26,883 nt of DNA from CAYLJO01 sp964383905 (GCA_964383905.1 CAYLJO010000072.1:1-26883), one strand, 5' to 3'. Counted from the first letter of the stretch, positions 8,823-16,333 are shown. The notes: generated from the sequence alone by a model not told the origin. A program made the numbers and translations.

Positions 8823-10865
8823 TCATCCTTGCGGCCGTGTGCCTGTGAATGTCGTCGAGCCGACCTGCGAGGTTACGTTACCGCGCATCGTATTTCCGCC
8901 AGCGGTTCCCGTGACAGTGATCTCGACGGTCTGGCCCTCTATGGTCTCTCTTGTCGTCAAACGAAAGCCGTCGGCGCCCACCGACCCGTTACTTATTTCA
9001 GAGGCGCCGTAAGGACTTTGCAGCGTACCGGTCAGATTCGCCCCTTCCTGGCGAAGTATAAGGGTTGCGGGTATGTTCTGATTTCCGAGCACAAAGGAGA
9101 GCGACCATGTACCGGATAGATCGGCGATTGTTCCGGGCGGCGTGTTCGGCTGAGCGGGCGGCGTACGGGCCGGTGCCGCCGCAGGCGCCGGGGCGGCGCG
9201 CGTACCGGTGAATGATCCGGGCTCCCGCCCGACAATCTGCACCGTGCCGCGCATCGTGTTTCCGGTGACCGTGCCGCTAAAATTGGCTTCGGTGGTCTGG
9301 CCGCCGATAGTGACCGGGGCGGTGAAGCGTATATCGCCTGCTGCGCCGACCGATGCGCTGGCGATTTCGGCCGAGCCGAGCGCGCCCTGAATCGAGCCGC
9401 GTAGCCCCTCGCCTTCCTGTTGTAGAGTGAGGGTCACACGCATCTCCCCCTCACCCAGATTGACGCCGAGCGTCCATGTTCCGCCAACAGTTGAACCCGC
9501 GCTGGGAGTTGTTGGCGTACCAGGCTTCAAGTCAACCGGGCGGCCGTCGATAAAGACGTAGCTGATGCGCGCGTTGTGGTCAAAAATGTCACCCCGCGTG
9601 ACGGTGAGATTGGCAATCTTACCGACTTCGATCGTGCCGAGACGATCCGCGACGCCCAGAATTTCTGCCGGGCGGACCGTCAAAGCGCGCAATGCTTCAT
9701 CGCGTCCAAGGCCATTCTCAACAGCCTTTATGGCATTGGCGAGAAAGTCCGCCATGCTTGTCATCGCGCCCGACTGAAAGGCAAATCGGACGTGTGCGGC
9801 GGCCAGTCGCCCGGCGGTTTTTGGCGCGTCGACGCGCTCGCGCAGGATGCGTAACGGCTCGGGGTCAGCTTCGGGCGACTGAGCGGTCATACGTTTCGGG
9901 AAGTTGAGCGAGAGCAGAACCGGCACATCACGCTCGCGCAGGCGGTCGGCAACCTTCCACGCTTCGGCACCCCCGGCGATGATCGCGCGCAGGTTGAATT
10001 CCTGCGCGAGGTCGAGCGCGCGGCCGATCTCACGCTCGCGATCCGCGTATAGTATGACGGGCATTTCGCGCATGATGACGGGAACGAGTGCGGCGAGCGA
10101 CTTATCCTGTTCCGGGCGCCGTGTGCCGCGTGGATGACGTTCGTAAATCGCTTGCGCTTCGCGGTAGCGCTGCGCGTCCAGTAGCATTTGTCTGAGCGCC
10201 GAAAAAACGCCCATCAGCGACGCCGGGTAGCCGCCCGTGCGCAGCGGCGTGAAGCCCACATGGAGCGCGACGGGCGAGCGCACGATCATCTGCTGTGGCG
10301 CGTCGCCGGCAAGATTAATCAACGCGGATTGCCCGATAAAAATACCTTCGCGCGGCGCTGTGAGCGCGGCGGTGATCCCGGCGTTGCGCGCCGCTTCGAT
10401 CTGATCGCTGCCGGATTGGACCAGGTCAACCGCCATTATTTCCGGTTGGAGTCCGGGTGGCTGCGTCGAATTCGGCGAATTGACGGCCGAAGATCGCGGC
10501 GCAAGACTTACTGCGCGCACTCCGCCCCGCCCCGCCGGTGTGGGAATAGGCACAGGTACTGGCATGCCAAGGCTGGTGTTAGAGTCGATCAGTCCCGGAT
10601 AGACTGTTAGCCCGGTGCCGTCAATCATGCGCGCGTCCGCTGGCCCCCCAGTTCCGGCTCCGACGGCACTGATCAGACCGTTACGAATGACGATTGTGCC
10701 GCGATCGATAACCGGACCTGAAACGGTGACGATGCGTGCGCCGGTGATGGCATAAGTATCAATAGGCGCTTCCCCTCCGGCGCGTGCTTCGGAAGTGGCA
10801 TGCGGCGTAAGAAGAGCCAACGAGGCGTAAAGCGCGGCGATAAGCTGTAGCTGACGATTTCGCAT
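8823..10865 (-). CDS. Secreted amidohydrolase-like protein with two C-terminal beta domains, HxH site missing
   Basis: A 680-residue protein with a signal peptide (about 1-29). The amidohydrolase-like part (about 38-455) starts with YAITGARIVTVSG and has the barrel stretch GLIDSNTSLG, where Asn96 and Ser98 stand in place of the metal-binding His pair. It ends with GTIEVGKIANLTVTRGDI. Two homologous domains of about 95-100 residues follow (about 465-565 and 585-680), each starting with a GTW motif and containing LxLxQEGxxLxG, TMRG and a closing FTGTR; they look like small beta barrels. A Pro/Ala linker joins them. The ATG at 10865 is preferred; an in-frame TTG at 10889 would add 8 residues, and neither has a good ribosome-binding site. 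It is probably non-catalytic in the usual sense and may bind a ligand or partner. Confidence 0.85.
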   Translation of the reverse strand: MRNRQLQLIAALYASLALLTPHATSEARAGGEAPIDTYAITGARIVTVSGPVIDRGTIVIRNGLISAVGAGTGGPADARMIDGTGLTVYPGLIDSNTSLGMPVPVPIPTPAGRGGVRAVSLAPRSSAVNSPNSTQPPGLQPEIMAVDLVQSGSDQIEAARNAGITAALTAPREGIFIGQSALINLAGDAPQQMIVRSPVALHVGFTPLRTGGYPASLMGVFSALRQMLLDAQRYREAQAIYERHPRGTRRPEQDKSLAALVPVIMREMPVILYADREREIGRALDLAQEFNLRAIIAGGAEAWKVADRLRERDVPVLLSLNFPKRMTAQSPEADPEPLRILRERVDAPKTAGRLAAAHVRFAFQSGAMTSMADFLANAIKAVENGLGRDEALRALTVRPAEILGVADRLGTIEVGKIANLTVTRGDIFDHNARISYVFIDGRPVDLKPGTPTTPSAGSTVGGTWTLGVNLGEGEMRVTLTLQQEGEGLRGSIQGALGSAEIASASVGAAGDIRFTAPVTIGGQTTEANFSGTVTGNTMRGTVQIVGREPGSFTGTRAAPAPAAAPARTPPAQPNTPPGTIADLSGTWSLSFVLGNQNIPATLILRQEGANLTGTLQSPYGASEISNGSVGADGFRLTTRETIEGQTVEITVTGTAGGNTMRGNVTSQVGSTTFTGTRPQG

Positions 10866-10888
10866 AAATGTTTTAGTACCAACTAACA

Positions 10889-10951
10889 ATCACAGCCGGC
10901 GCGCCCGCTTTGCGCACAGGGTCACCGCGGGCGCAAAGCATGATCTGTGAT
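10889..10951 (-). promoter_or_regulatory. Two-part hairpin upstream of the amidohydrolase genes
   Basis: ATCACAG (10889-10895) can pair with CTGTGAT (10945-10951), and inside them GCTTTGCGC (10907-10915) pairs with GCGCAAAGC (10931-10939). The structure lies 24-86 bases before the ATG at 10865 and may be a leader hairpin or operator. The rest of the 306-base gap 10866-11171 holds the hairpin at 11089-11123 and no gene that I can support. Confidence 0.4.
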
Positions 10952-11088
10952 GGCGAAAATGGAAGGAATCCGGCGTAAGAAACAGAAGAAACAGACTCCG
11001 GCGAGCCAATCAGGCTACCGCAGGTGCATTAAGTAGCGATCGCTCTTACGCAATGCGGACGTTGAAGGTTTCAATTATGTCCCAAACT

Positions 11089-11123
11089 CTGAAGGGGCGA
11101 AGGTTTGAGCTTCGCCCCTTCAG
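11089..11123 (-). terminator. Strong hairpin after the Asn-rich lipoprotein gene
   Basis: A perfect 14-bp stem (CTGAAGGGGCGAAG with CTTCGCCCCTTCAG) encloses a 7-nt loop. On the minus strand it lies 49 nt past the lipoprotein stop at 11172. There is no long T run (AGTTTGGG follows), so it is a probable but not classical terminator. Confidence 0.6.
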
Positions 11124-11171
11124 CAGGAAAGTCGATGCTTGCCAGTACTTAGGCGCCAGGATCACAGGTCG

Positions 11172-11513
11172 TTAAGGCCTCTTGTTGGCGTTCTTATTAG
11201 CATTCTTGTTGGCGTTGGCGTTCTTATTAGCATTGGCGTTGTTCGTCGAGGTCACACCCTTGGTATTGGAATTGCCATTGTTATTGGTGAGGACGCCTGT
11301 GTTCGACGGAACGGTATTACCATTTGTGTTGGCAGGCAGGTTGGCGTTCGTGCTGACAATGCCTGTATTGGCGTTCGCATTAGCGGTATTCCTGTTCGCC
11401 GAGTTAGCATTGCCTGTATTGGTGTTCGCATTATTATCTGAACCACCACACCCGGCAGCAAAAGCGGCAAGTGTCGCGCCCGCGACGAATGCTACGAGTT
11501 TTGTCTTGGTCAT
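11172..11513 (-). CDS. Asn/Thr-rich low-complexity lipoprotein
   Basis: A 113-residue predicted lipoprotein. The signal sequence ends in the lipobox AAGC (Cys22), so the mature protein is expected to be lipid-anchored. The rest is almost entirely Asn, Ala, Thr, Gly, Ser and Lys, with short tandem units such as NANANK and NTNT, and a Lys-rich end (KNANKNANK). No fold is recognisable; it is probably disordered and surface or periplasm facing. The ATG at 11513 has GGAGA about 5 nt upstream, which decides it over an in-frame start at 11594. It appears monocistronic, with a hairpin downstream and its own candidate promoter upstream. Confidence 0.75.
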   Translation of the reverse strand: MTKTKLVAFVAGATLAAFAAGCGGSDNNANTNTGNANSANRNTANANANTGIVSTNANLPANTNGNTVPSNTGVLTNNNGNSNTKGVTSTNNANANKNANANKNANKNANKRP

Positions 11514-11662
11514 GGTATCTCCTACTAAAGATGTTTTGCGTCCATCCGACGGAATTTGAAAATTCGGCTCAAACCCAAACGCGCAAACGGCCATGTCGTT
11601 GCCGCGCGCTAATCGAAAAACTTATTAAAACTGGAAGGGTTTCAAGGCTTTCGCCACCCGGC

Positions 11663-11692
11663 ATATTAGATCAGATGTTCGACAAGATGCAA
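11663..11692 (-). promoter_or_regulatory. Candidate promoter for the Asn-rich lipoprotein
   Basis: On the minus strand TTGCAT (11687-11692) and TAATAT (11663-11668) are 18 nt apart. A start near 11656 would open the leader with a small hairpin at 11637-11659 (GGC-GAAA-GCC inside a GGGT/ACCC stem) and give a leader of about 140 nt. The rest of the 356-base gap 11514-11869 shows interleaved inverted repeats at 11739-11766 and no supportable gene. Confidence 0.35.
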
Positions 11693-11869
11693 GAACGGCA
11701 ATCGTTAATTTGCCAGGTATAGAGGTGCGATCACCCTCGCGGTACAGGCAGCTTTGACCGCCTGCCGGATCGGAACCTTCACCCGACATCGCTAGCCGGC
11801 TTGGCAATGCGCCCGTTTTGCTGGGGCCAAACCTTCGACCGAGCCGGTAATGCTTTAGACACCCCCTTC

Positions 11870-12154
11870 TTACCACTTGACGCTGCCTTCCTTGGACGTG
11901 TCAATCTGGGCCAGGCCGCGCTGCTCGTTGTAGAAGAAAGCCTTCATATTATCGATCAGGAAGTCGTGCGTCTCCGGATTAGAAAGATCCAACCCGTAGT
12001 GATTAATCAGTTGGTTCTGTTTCGCGAGCCAGGCGGCCCAGCACGGCTGGCAGACCTCCGCGCCGATCTTCTGGCCCAACTCGGTTGGAATAGGTGCGTA
12101 ACCGAGCGCGGGCCGCTTCTCTCCGCACCGTGCGCATTTGATTTTGTCAGACAT
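11870..12154 (-). CDS. yggX: YggX-like Fe(2+)-trafficking protein with added CxxC pairs
   Basis: A 94-residue protein. The stretch ELGQKIGAEVC..CWAAWLAKQNQLINHYGL followed by a helix ending NMKAFFYNE matches the YggX family, small cytosolic proteins linked to iron-sulfur cluster protection and iron handling. The usual enterobacterial form has a single conserved Cys near the N-terminus; here there are four (Cys7, Cys10, Cys35, Cys38) as two CxxC pairs, which look like a zinc ribbon or rubredoxin-like metal site. The last 10 or so residues are a polar extension. AAAGGAGG with 7 nt spacing fixes the ATG at 12154. Homology is clear; the function of the added metal site is inference. Confidence 0.8.
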   Translation of the reverse strand: MSDKIKCARCGEKRPALGYAPIPTELGQKIGAEVCQPCWAAWLAKQNQLINHYGLDLSNPETHDFLIDNMKAFFYNEQRGLAQIDTSKEGSVKW

Positions 12155-12266
12155 TGAAACCCTCCTTTATAGCAGTCATAGCGAGGCCCGTCGCGCGGTC
12201 AAAATATCATGCGGTACCGGGCCAAAGGCGGCGACAAATTCGCTCTTATTTGGCTGAATGACCCGG

Positions 12267-12272
12267 ATTATA
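12267..12272 (-). promoter_or_regulatory. Candidate -10 box (TATAAT) for the yggX-like gene
   Basis: A perfect TATAAT on the minus strand lies about 115 bases upstream of the ATG at 12154. No good -35 is visible at 16-18 nt. It sits in the gap between the radical SAM gene and yggX. Confidence 0.35.
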
Positions 12273-12336
12273 GTCGAGCAATGCCCGATCACGCCATTTC
12301 ATTTAGCGATCATGCCGGCCTTTGTGCCTTGTCTCC

Positions 12337-13350
12337 TCACTTGAAATCTCTAATATCTTTGAAGGGGACTTCACGGTCTGTGAAATCCGGCCGATAATAG
12401 TGCGCCGCCCCATCATACTCCTGCATCCAGCCCTCCTCCATCCCCAGTTCGTCGAGGGCCGAGAGGGAGCGCAGCCACTCCGATTCCGTAATCCGGCGTG
12501 AAAGCAGGACGTAACGTCCGTCGGTCGCCGCACGGTTCGTCGCGTAGTATTGGGCCATCATCGAGACGGCGACGCGTGGGCTCAAGCTGTCTCTGATCCA
12601 TTCGAGAGACTCGCGCACGCCCGCGATATCGTTTGGCAGGACCAGCAGGCGAATCACCAGCCCGCGTTTAAGCAGCCCGTCACGGCCGAAGACCAGCTCA
12701 TCACCCATCTGGCGGTACATCTCCGCGACGGCCCGCCGCGCATAATCCTTATAGTTTTTGACTTTCGAGTATTCATAGCCGGCTTCGTTCTCGGCGTACT
12801 TCAAATCAGGCAGGTAAACGCCTACCACGCCGTCGAGCAGGCGCAGGACTTCAACCGAATCGTAAGCGTTGGTGTTATAGACGATCGGCAGGCGCAAACC
12901 ATGACGTGCGGCGAGCAGAATGCCGCGCGCCATCTGCGGCGCGAAATGCGTGGGTGACACGAAATTGATGTTATGACAGCCCCGCCCCTGAAGCTCCAGC
13001 ATCATTTCGGCGAGGCGCTCGTGCGTGACCTCATTTTTGATCTGCTCTTTATGCGCCTGTGATATCTGATAGTTCTGGCAGTAGACGCAGCGCAAATTGC
13101 AGTTGCCGAAAAAAATGTTACCCGCGCCGTGTGTGCCGACCAGCGCCGGTTCTTCGCCAAAGTGCGCGGTAAAGGATGAAACGACCGGCAGGCGTCCCGA
13201 GTAGCAGGCAGCGATCATATTTTCCAGGCGGTTGTTGAGGCAGTCGCGCGGGCAGACCGTGCAGCGCACCAGTAGTGCTTCGAGCGCCTCGACGCGCCGC
13301 CGGAGTTCACCGGCGGCAAATAGTTCTAGATAAGAGGGTTGCTGATTCAT
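12337..13350 (-). CDS. Radical SAM protein, PflX-like (COG1313 type)
   Basis: A 337-residue cytosolic protein with the radical SAM cluster motif CNLRCVYC (Cys84, Cys88, Cys91), which binds a [4Fe-4S] cluster that cleaves S-adenosylmethionine. Upstream is a second Cys group, CTVCPRDC (Cys30, Cys33, Cys37), usual in the PflX-type branch and possibly a further metal site. The segment GNIFFGNCNLRCVYCQNYQ and the later YNTNAYDS and YLPDLKY stretches are typical of that group, which resembles pyruvate formate-lyase activases. No glycyl-radical enzyme gene is nearby, so the substrate is unknown. Its ATG overlaps the TGA of the upstream DUF2721 gene (13347-13350), suggesting coupled translation. Confidence 0.85.
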   Translation of the reverse strand: MNQQPSYLELFAAGELRRRVEALEALLVRCTVCPRDCLNNRLENMIAACYSGRLPVVSSFTAHFGEEPALVGTHGAGNIFFGNCNLRCVYCQNYQISQAHKEQIKNEVTHERLAEMMLELQGRGCHNINFVSPTHFAPQMARGILLAARHGLRLPIVYNTNAYDSVEVLRLLDGVVGVYLPDLKYAENEAGYEYSKVKNYKDYARRAVAEMYRQMGDELVFGRDGLLKRGLVIRLLVLPNDIAGVRESLEWIRDSLSPRVAVSMMAQYYATNRAATDGRYVLLSRRITESEWLRSLSALDELGMEEGWMQEYDGAAHYYRPDFTDREVPFKDIRDFK

Positions 13351-13904
13351 TTTGGTGTCCGAAATAGAGAACGGCTAGTTGATTTTTGCTGCTCGACGAG
13401 TTCGGTGGGCACGTAGTGTTTGCCGAGTCGCCAGAGAAAGTCCATCTCCGCGTAGGTCCCTCTGAGGGCAAGCCGCGCCTCGAAGATAAGAAGCATACTG
13501 CCGTAGAAGAGAAAGCAGGCCCCGGTCATACCCAGGCCTACCGGAACCCACCAAATGCTGAGACTGTGTCTTGAGGAGATGGCGACAATGCCGATGGCGA
13601 CGCTGGTGGCGACGAAGATGCCCACCGCCATGTAAAAGAGGGTCAGGCTGCGCTGAAGCAGGCGTGAGCGGCTCGTCAGTCTGTCCAGTTGGTCAAAAGT
13701 CATTGCCCGTCTCAATTCAAAGAGGTCGGGTTCCTGTTTACTTCGTGCCATCTCCTCAAGACGATCCGTTAGATCGCGCACTCGATCCACGACGCGGCCG
13801 AGGCGCGTGGAGGTTGAAAGGATCATCGTTCCGCAGGCGGAGACCAATAAGGCGGGGGTAATCATCGCCGACAAAACGGCCAGTGCTGAAGAGAGCCCTT
13901 CCAT
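13347..13904 (-). CDS. DUF2721 membrane protein
   Basis: A protein of about 185 residues matching the DUF2721 pattern. It has an N-terminal membrane segment (ALAVLSAMITPALLVSACG), a charged cytosolic-type stretch with helices (about 35-85, RLGRVVDRVRDLTDRL), and then two membrane segments (about 92-112 and 120-142) and a polar tail. The function of the family is unknown. The ATG at 13904 was taken; an in-frame TTG at 13913 has AAGGA close upstream and would add 3 residues. It is the first gene of a pair with the PflX-like enzyme, with a 4-base overlap. Confidence 0.8.
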   Translation of the reverse strand: MEGLSSALAVLSAMITPALLVSACGTMILSTSTRLGRVVDRVRDLTDRLEEMARSKQEPDLFELRRAMTFDQLDRLTSRSRLLQRSLTLFYMAVGIFVATSVAIGIVAISSRHSLSIWWVPVGLGMTGACFLFYGSMLLIFEARLALRGTYAEMDFLWRLGKHYVPTELVEQQKSTSRSLFRTPK

Positions 13905-14020
13905 TCTAAGCAACCATTCCTTTGCGGCCCTTTCGGATAGTTATAGCGGTTACTGGTCTGCGAGAGCAACCACGGCCGGAGCATCTGGAAAAAAAATCTT
14001 GGCTCTCATGAAAAGAGCGG

Positions 14021-14048
14021 TTCACACAAGCGCAAATTGTGTTATGCT
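14021..14048 (+). promoter_or_regulatory. Candidate promoter for the Gly/Lys repeat gene
   Basis: TTCACA (14021-14026) and TATGCT (14043-14048) are spaced by 16 nt. A short inverted repeat, CACAA-7-TTGTG, overlaps the spacer and could be an operator. A start near 14055 gives a leader of about 190 nt with two hairpins. These elements account for the 340-base gap between 13904 and 14245. Confidence 0.35.
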
Positions 14049-14142
14049 CCGCCGCAAAGCGGACGCATTCTTTTGTACGCCTGATGTAACCTCTTAACAT
14101 TTAAGTAGGTGATCAAGAGTGATTGACAAAAATAGCCCAAAA

Positions 14143-14179
14143 CTACCGAAAAATCGCTATCTTTTCGATCTCTCGGTAG
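14143..14179 (+). promoter_or_regulatory. Leader hairpin
   Basis: CTACCGA pairs with TCGGTAG, and inside them ATCG pairs with CGAT, leaving symmetric 3-nt internal loops and a 9-nt loop. It lies about 65 bases before the ATG at 14245. Confidence 0.4.
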
Positions 14180-14212
14180 AGCAGAGCTTTTCGTCACCTG
14201 CTTAGTTTTCAC

Positions 14213-14229
14213 CAAGGGTTTCACCCTTG
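14213..14229 (+). promoter_or_regulatory. Hairpin abutting the ribosome-binding site
   Basis: A perfect 7-bp stem, CAAGGGT-TTC-ACCCTTG, ends 2 nt before the AAGGAG ribosome-binding site (14232-14237) of the gene at 14245. It could influence ribosome access. Confidence 0.45.
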
Positions 14230-14244
14230 AAAAGGAGCAACAAG

Positions 14245-15223
14245 ATGCTTGAAGAGCGTAATAGCGCAGATATAGATGATGAGCGCGACGACACAATGAG
14301 GGACGATAGGGGTGAGAGTTCCGTCACGGGTGGTGGCGGGATTGGCGGAGGTGGGGGCGGCCAGGCTATCGGTCGTGCCACCGGAATGGGCGCAGCAAGG
14401 TCTGAAGGAGGCGGCGCTGCAGGCGGCGGGGGCGCAGGGGGCGGCTCCTCTACCGGCGGTGGCATGACCGGTGGCGGTGGCGGCAGCACCGGCGGTGCAG
14501 GTGGCGCACGCGGAGGCTCATTCGGTGGCGGTGGTGGCGGACGTGGCGGTGGCGGAGGCAGCATCGGCGGAGGCGGCTTCGGGGGAGGTGGCGCTACGGG
14601 TGGCACAGGCGGCGGCTCATTCGGGGGCGCTGGTGGGGGCCTTGGTGGTGCTGGCGGCGGCACAGCAAAAGGCGGCACGAAGAAGGGTGGCACTACAGGT
14701 GGTACTAAGAAAGGCGGTACCAAGAAAGGCGGCACCACAGGTGGCACCAAGAAAGGTGGCACGAAGAAGGGCGGCACTAAAGGCGGCGCCAAAGGTGGTA
14801 CTAAAAAGGGTGGCACCAAGAAAGGCGGCACGAAGAAGGGTGGCGCTACAGGCGGCACGAAAAAGGGTGGTACTAAGAAAGGCGGCAGTAAGGGTGGCAC
14901 CAAAAAAGGCGGTACCAAGAAAGGCGGCGGTNNNNNNNNNNNNNNNNNNNNNNNNNNNNNNNNNNNNNNNNNNNNNNNNNNNNNNNNNNNNNNNNNNNNN
15001 NNNNNNNNNNNNNNNNNNNNNNNNNNNNNNNAAGAAAGGCGGCGGTGGCACCAAGAAGGGCAGCGCCAAAGGTGGTAGCAAAGGCGGCGGTAAAGGCGGC
15101 GCGGGCACAGGAGGAAGCCAGAAATCCGGCGCGGGCACAGGGATAGTGAGCTCTGCCGCCGCGGTGGTTTCAGGTTTCGTCAAAGGCCTTACGTCCGGTG
15201 GTAAGAAGCAACGCTCGCGCTGA
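14245..15223 (+). CDS. Gly-rich protein with GGTKK pentapeptide repeats, interrupted by an assembly gap
   Basis: At least 290 residues in the known parts. A short acidic head (LEERNSADIDDERDDTMRDD) is followed by a Gly-only-like region (about 28-140: GGGG, GGS, GGA, GGGF) and a basic repeat region built on GGTKK, often as TGGTKKGGTKKGG. The end is VSSAAAVVSGFVKGLTSGGKKQRSR, which may be an amphipathic helix. No signal peptide or known domain. The repeat codons differ at third positions, so the peptide pattern is conserved rather than just the DNA. The reading frame before the 100-N gap differs from that after it, which only shows that the gap size is arbitrary. AAGGAG 7 nt before the ATG at 14245 fixes the start. 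Nucleic-acid or polyanion binding is possible because of the lysines; the function is unknown. Confidence 0.7.
14932..15031. other. Assembly gap of 100 N
   Basis: Exactly 100 N inside the repeat region of the Gly/Lys gene. This is the usual placeholder for a gap of unknown size. Short reads probably failed in the 15-base repeats, so the true repeat number is unknown. Confidence 0.98.
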
Positions 15224-15248
15224 TTCCTGCTTTACAAATCCGGTTCAT

Positions 15249-15291
15249 GAGAGGTCGGCTCTTACCGCACACGCGAGGGAGGCGACCTCTC
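15249..15291 (+). terminator. Hairpin after the Gly/Lys repeat gene
   Basis: GAGAGGTCG (15249-15257) pairs perfectly with CGACCTCTC (15283-15291) around a 25-base GC-rich loop. It begins 25 bases after the stop at 15223. There is no T run, so terminator function is tentative. Confidence 0.4.
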
Positions 15292-15328
15292 TGAATATTA
15301 ACCGGCACCCCGGCCATTAAGAGTCCTT

Positions 15329-16333
15329 ATGAACATCCACGGACGCATCGCCGTCGAGCGCATCGAGAGCCGGATCTTACGCGGAAATCCTCTGGGAGAC
15401 CCCGCCACGCGCGAACTGTTCATCTACCTTCCACCGAGCTATGACCGAAAGGCCGCCCGTCGCTTCCCGGTCGTGTACTGCCTGACAGGTTTTACCGGGC
15501 GCGGGCAGATGCTCCTCAATTCTCAGCCGTTCACCCCAAATCTAGCCGAGCGCATGGATCGGTTGATCGCGGGCGGCGAAGTCGCCGAGATGATCATCGT
15601 GATGCCCGACTGCTTCACGCGTCTTGGGGGCTCGCAATACATCAACTCGACGGCGACAGGACGCTATGAAGATCACCTCATCGAAGAGATCGTCCCATTC
15701 GTTGACGCGCGCTTTCTCACCCGCGCCGACCGTGCCGGCCGCGCCATTATGGGCAAATCTTCCGGCGGCTACGGTGCGCTGGTTCATGCGATGCGCCACG
15801 CCGACGTATTTAGCATGGCAGCCTCACACAGCGGCGACTGCTATTTCGAATATTGCTATCTGCCGGACTTTCCAAAAACGGTGCGGGCGATCAAAGGGGA
15901 TGCTGCCGGATTCATCGAAAAGTTCTGGAACGAAGAGAGGAAGGGGAAAGACGATGTCCCCGCGCTTAATATACTGGCGATGAGCGCTTGCTACTCGCCC
16001 GACCACGAAGCGCCGCTGGGCTTTCGTTTGCCGTTTGATGTCATGACCGGCAAGGTTCAGCCGGCGGTCTGGGCACGCTGGTTAGAGCAAGATCCCGTGC
16101 GGATGGTCGCGGTCTATGCCGATCAGTTACGCAGTCTGAAGCTTCTATACTTTGATGCCGGAACGCGCGACGAATTCTCACTCGATCTTGGTGCGCGCGC
16201 TCTGGCGGCGCGCCTGCGCGACCTTAAAGTCGAGTTCACACACGAAGAGTTCGATGACGGCCATTTCAACATTAGCTATCGTTATAACCGCTCGCTCGCG
16301 CTCATCTCAAAAGCTGTAAGCAGTGAGCCGTAA
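15329..16333 (+). CDS. Cytosolic alpha/beta-hydrolase esterase (esterase D / PF00756 type)
   Basis: A 334-residue protein without a signal peptide. It has the fold order of the putative-esterase family: FIYLPPSYDR and FPVVYCLTGF (oxyanion side), the nucleophile elbow GKSSG (Ser144), a candidate acid Asp281 in GTRDEF, and His312 in DDGHFN. Members hydrolyse short esters or thioesters such as S-formylglutathione or act as acyltransferases; the substrate here is unknown. The ATG at 15329 follows AAGAG at 5 nt. The last codons (AVSSEP and stop) are encoded by one arm of the palindrome at 16316-16405. It precedes a GntR-type regulator on the same strand. Confidence 0.85.
   Translation: MNIHGRIAVERIESRILRGNPLGDPATRELFIYLPPSYDRKAARRFPVVYCLTGFTGRGQMLLNSQPFTPNLAERMDRLIAGGEVAEMIIVMPDCFTRLGGSQYINSTATGRYEDHLIEEIVPFVDARFLTRADRAGRAIMGKSSGGYGALVHAMRHADVFSMAASHSGDCYFEYCYLPDFPKTVRAIKGDAAGFIEKFWNEERKGKDDVPALNILAMSACYSPDHEAPLGFRLPFDVMTGKVQPAVWARWLEQDPVRMVAVYADQLRSLKLLYFDAGTRDEFSLDLGARALAARLRDLKVEFTHEEFDDGHFNISYRYNRSLALISKAVSSEP

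Noticed and set aside
11035..11044. AGCGATCGCT palindrome (HIP1-like)
   Set aside because: A single copy of a short palindrome; no enrichment visible in this window.
11514..11869. Possible riboswitch in the gap upstream of the lipoprotein
   Set aside because: I compared it from memory with c-di-GMP, cobalamin, SAM and glycine consensus cores and found no match.
14123..14128. Perfect TTGACA before the Gly/Lys gene
   Set aside because: No -10 box lies at 16-18 nt; the nearest candidate (TATCTT) is 29 nt away.
14202..14918. Long Pro-rich open frame on the minus strand (VPPF repeats)
   Set aside because: It is the complement of the Gly/Lys repeat gene, which has a ribosome-binding site and a sensible leader; the frame stays open because the repeats lack stops on both strands.
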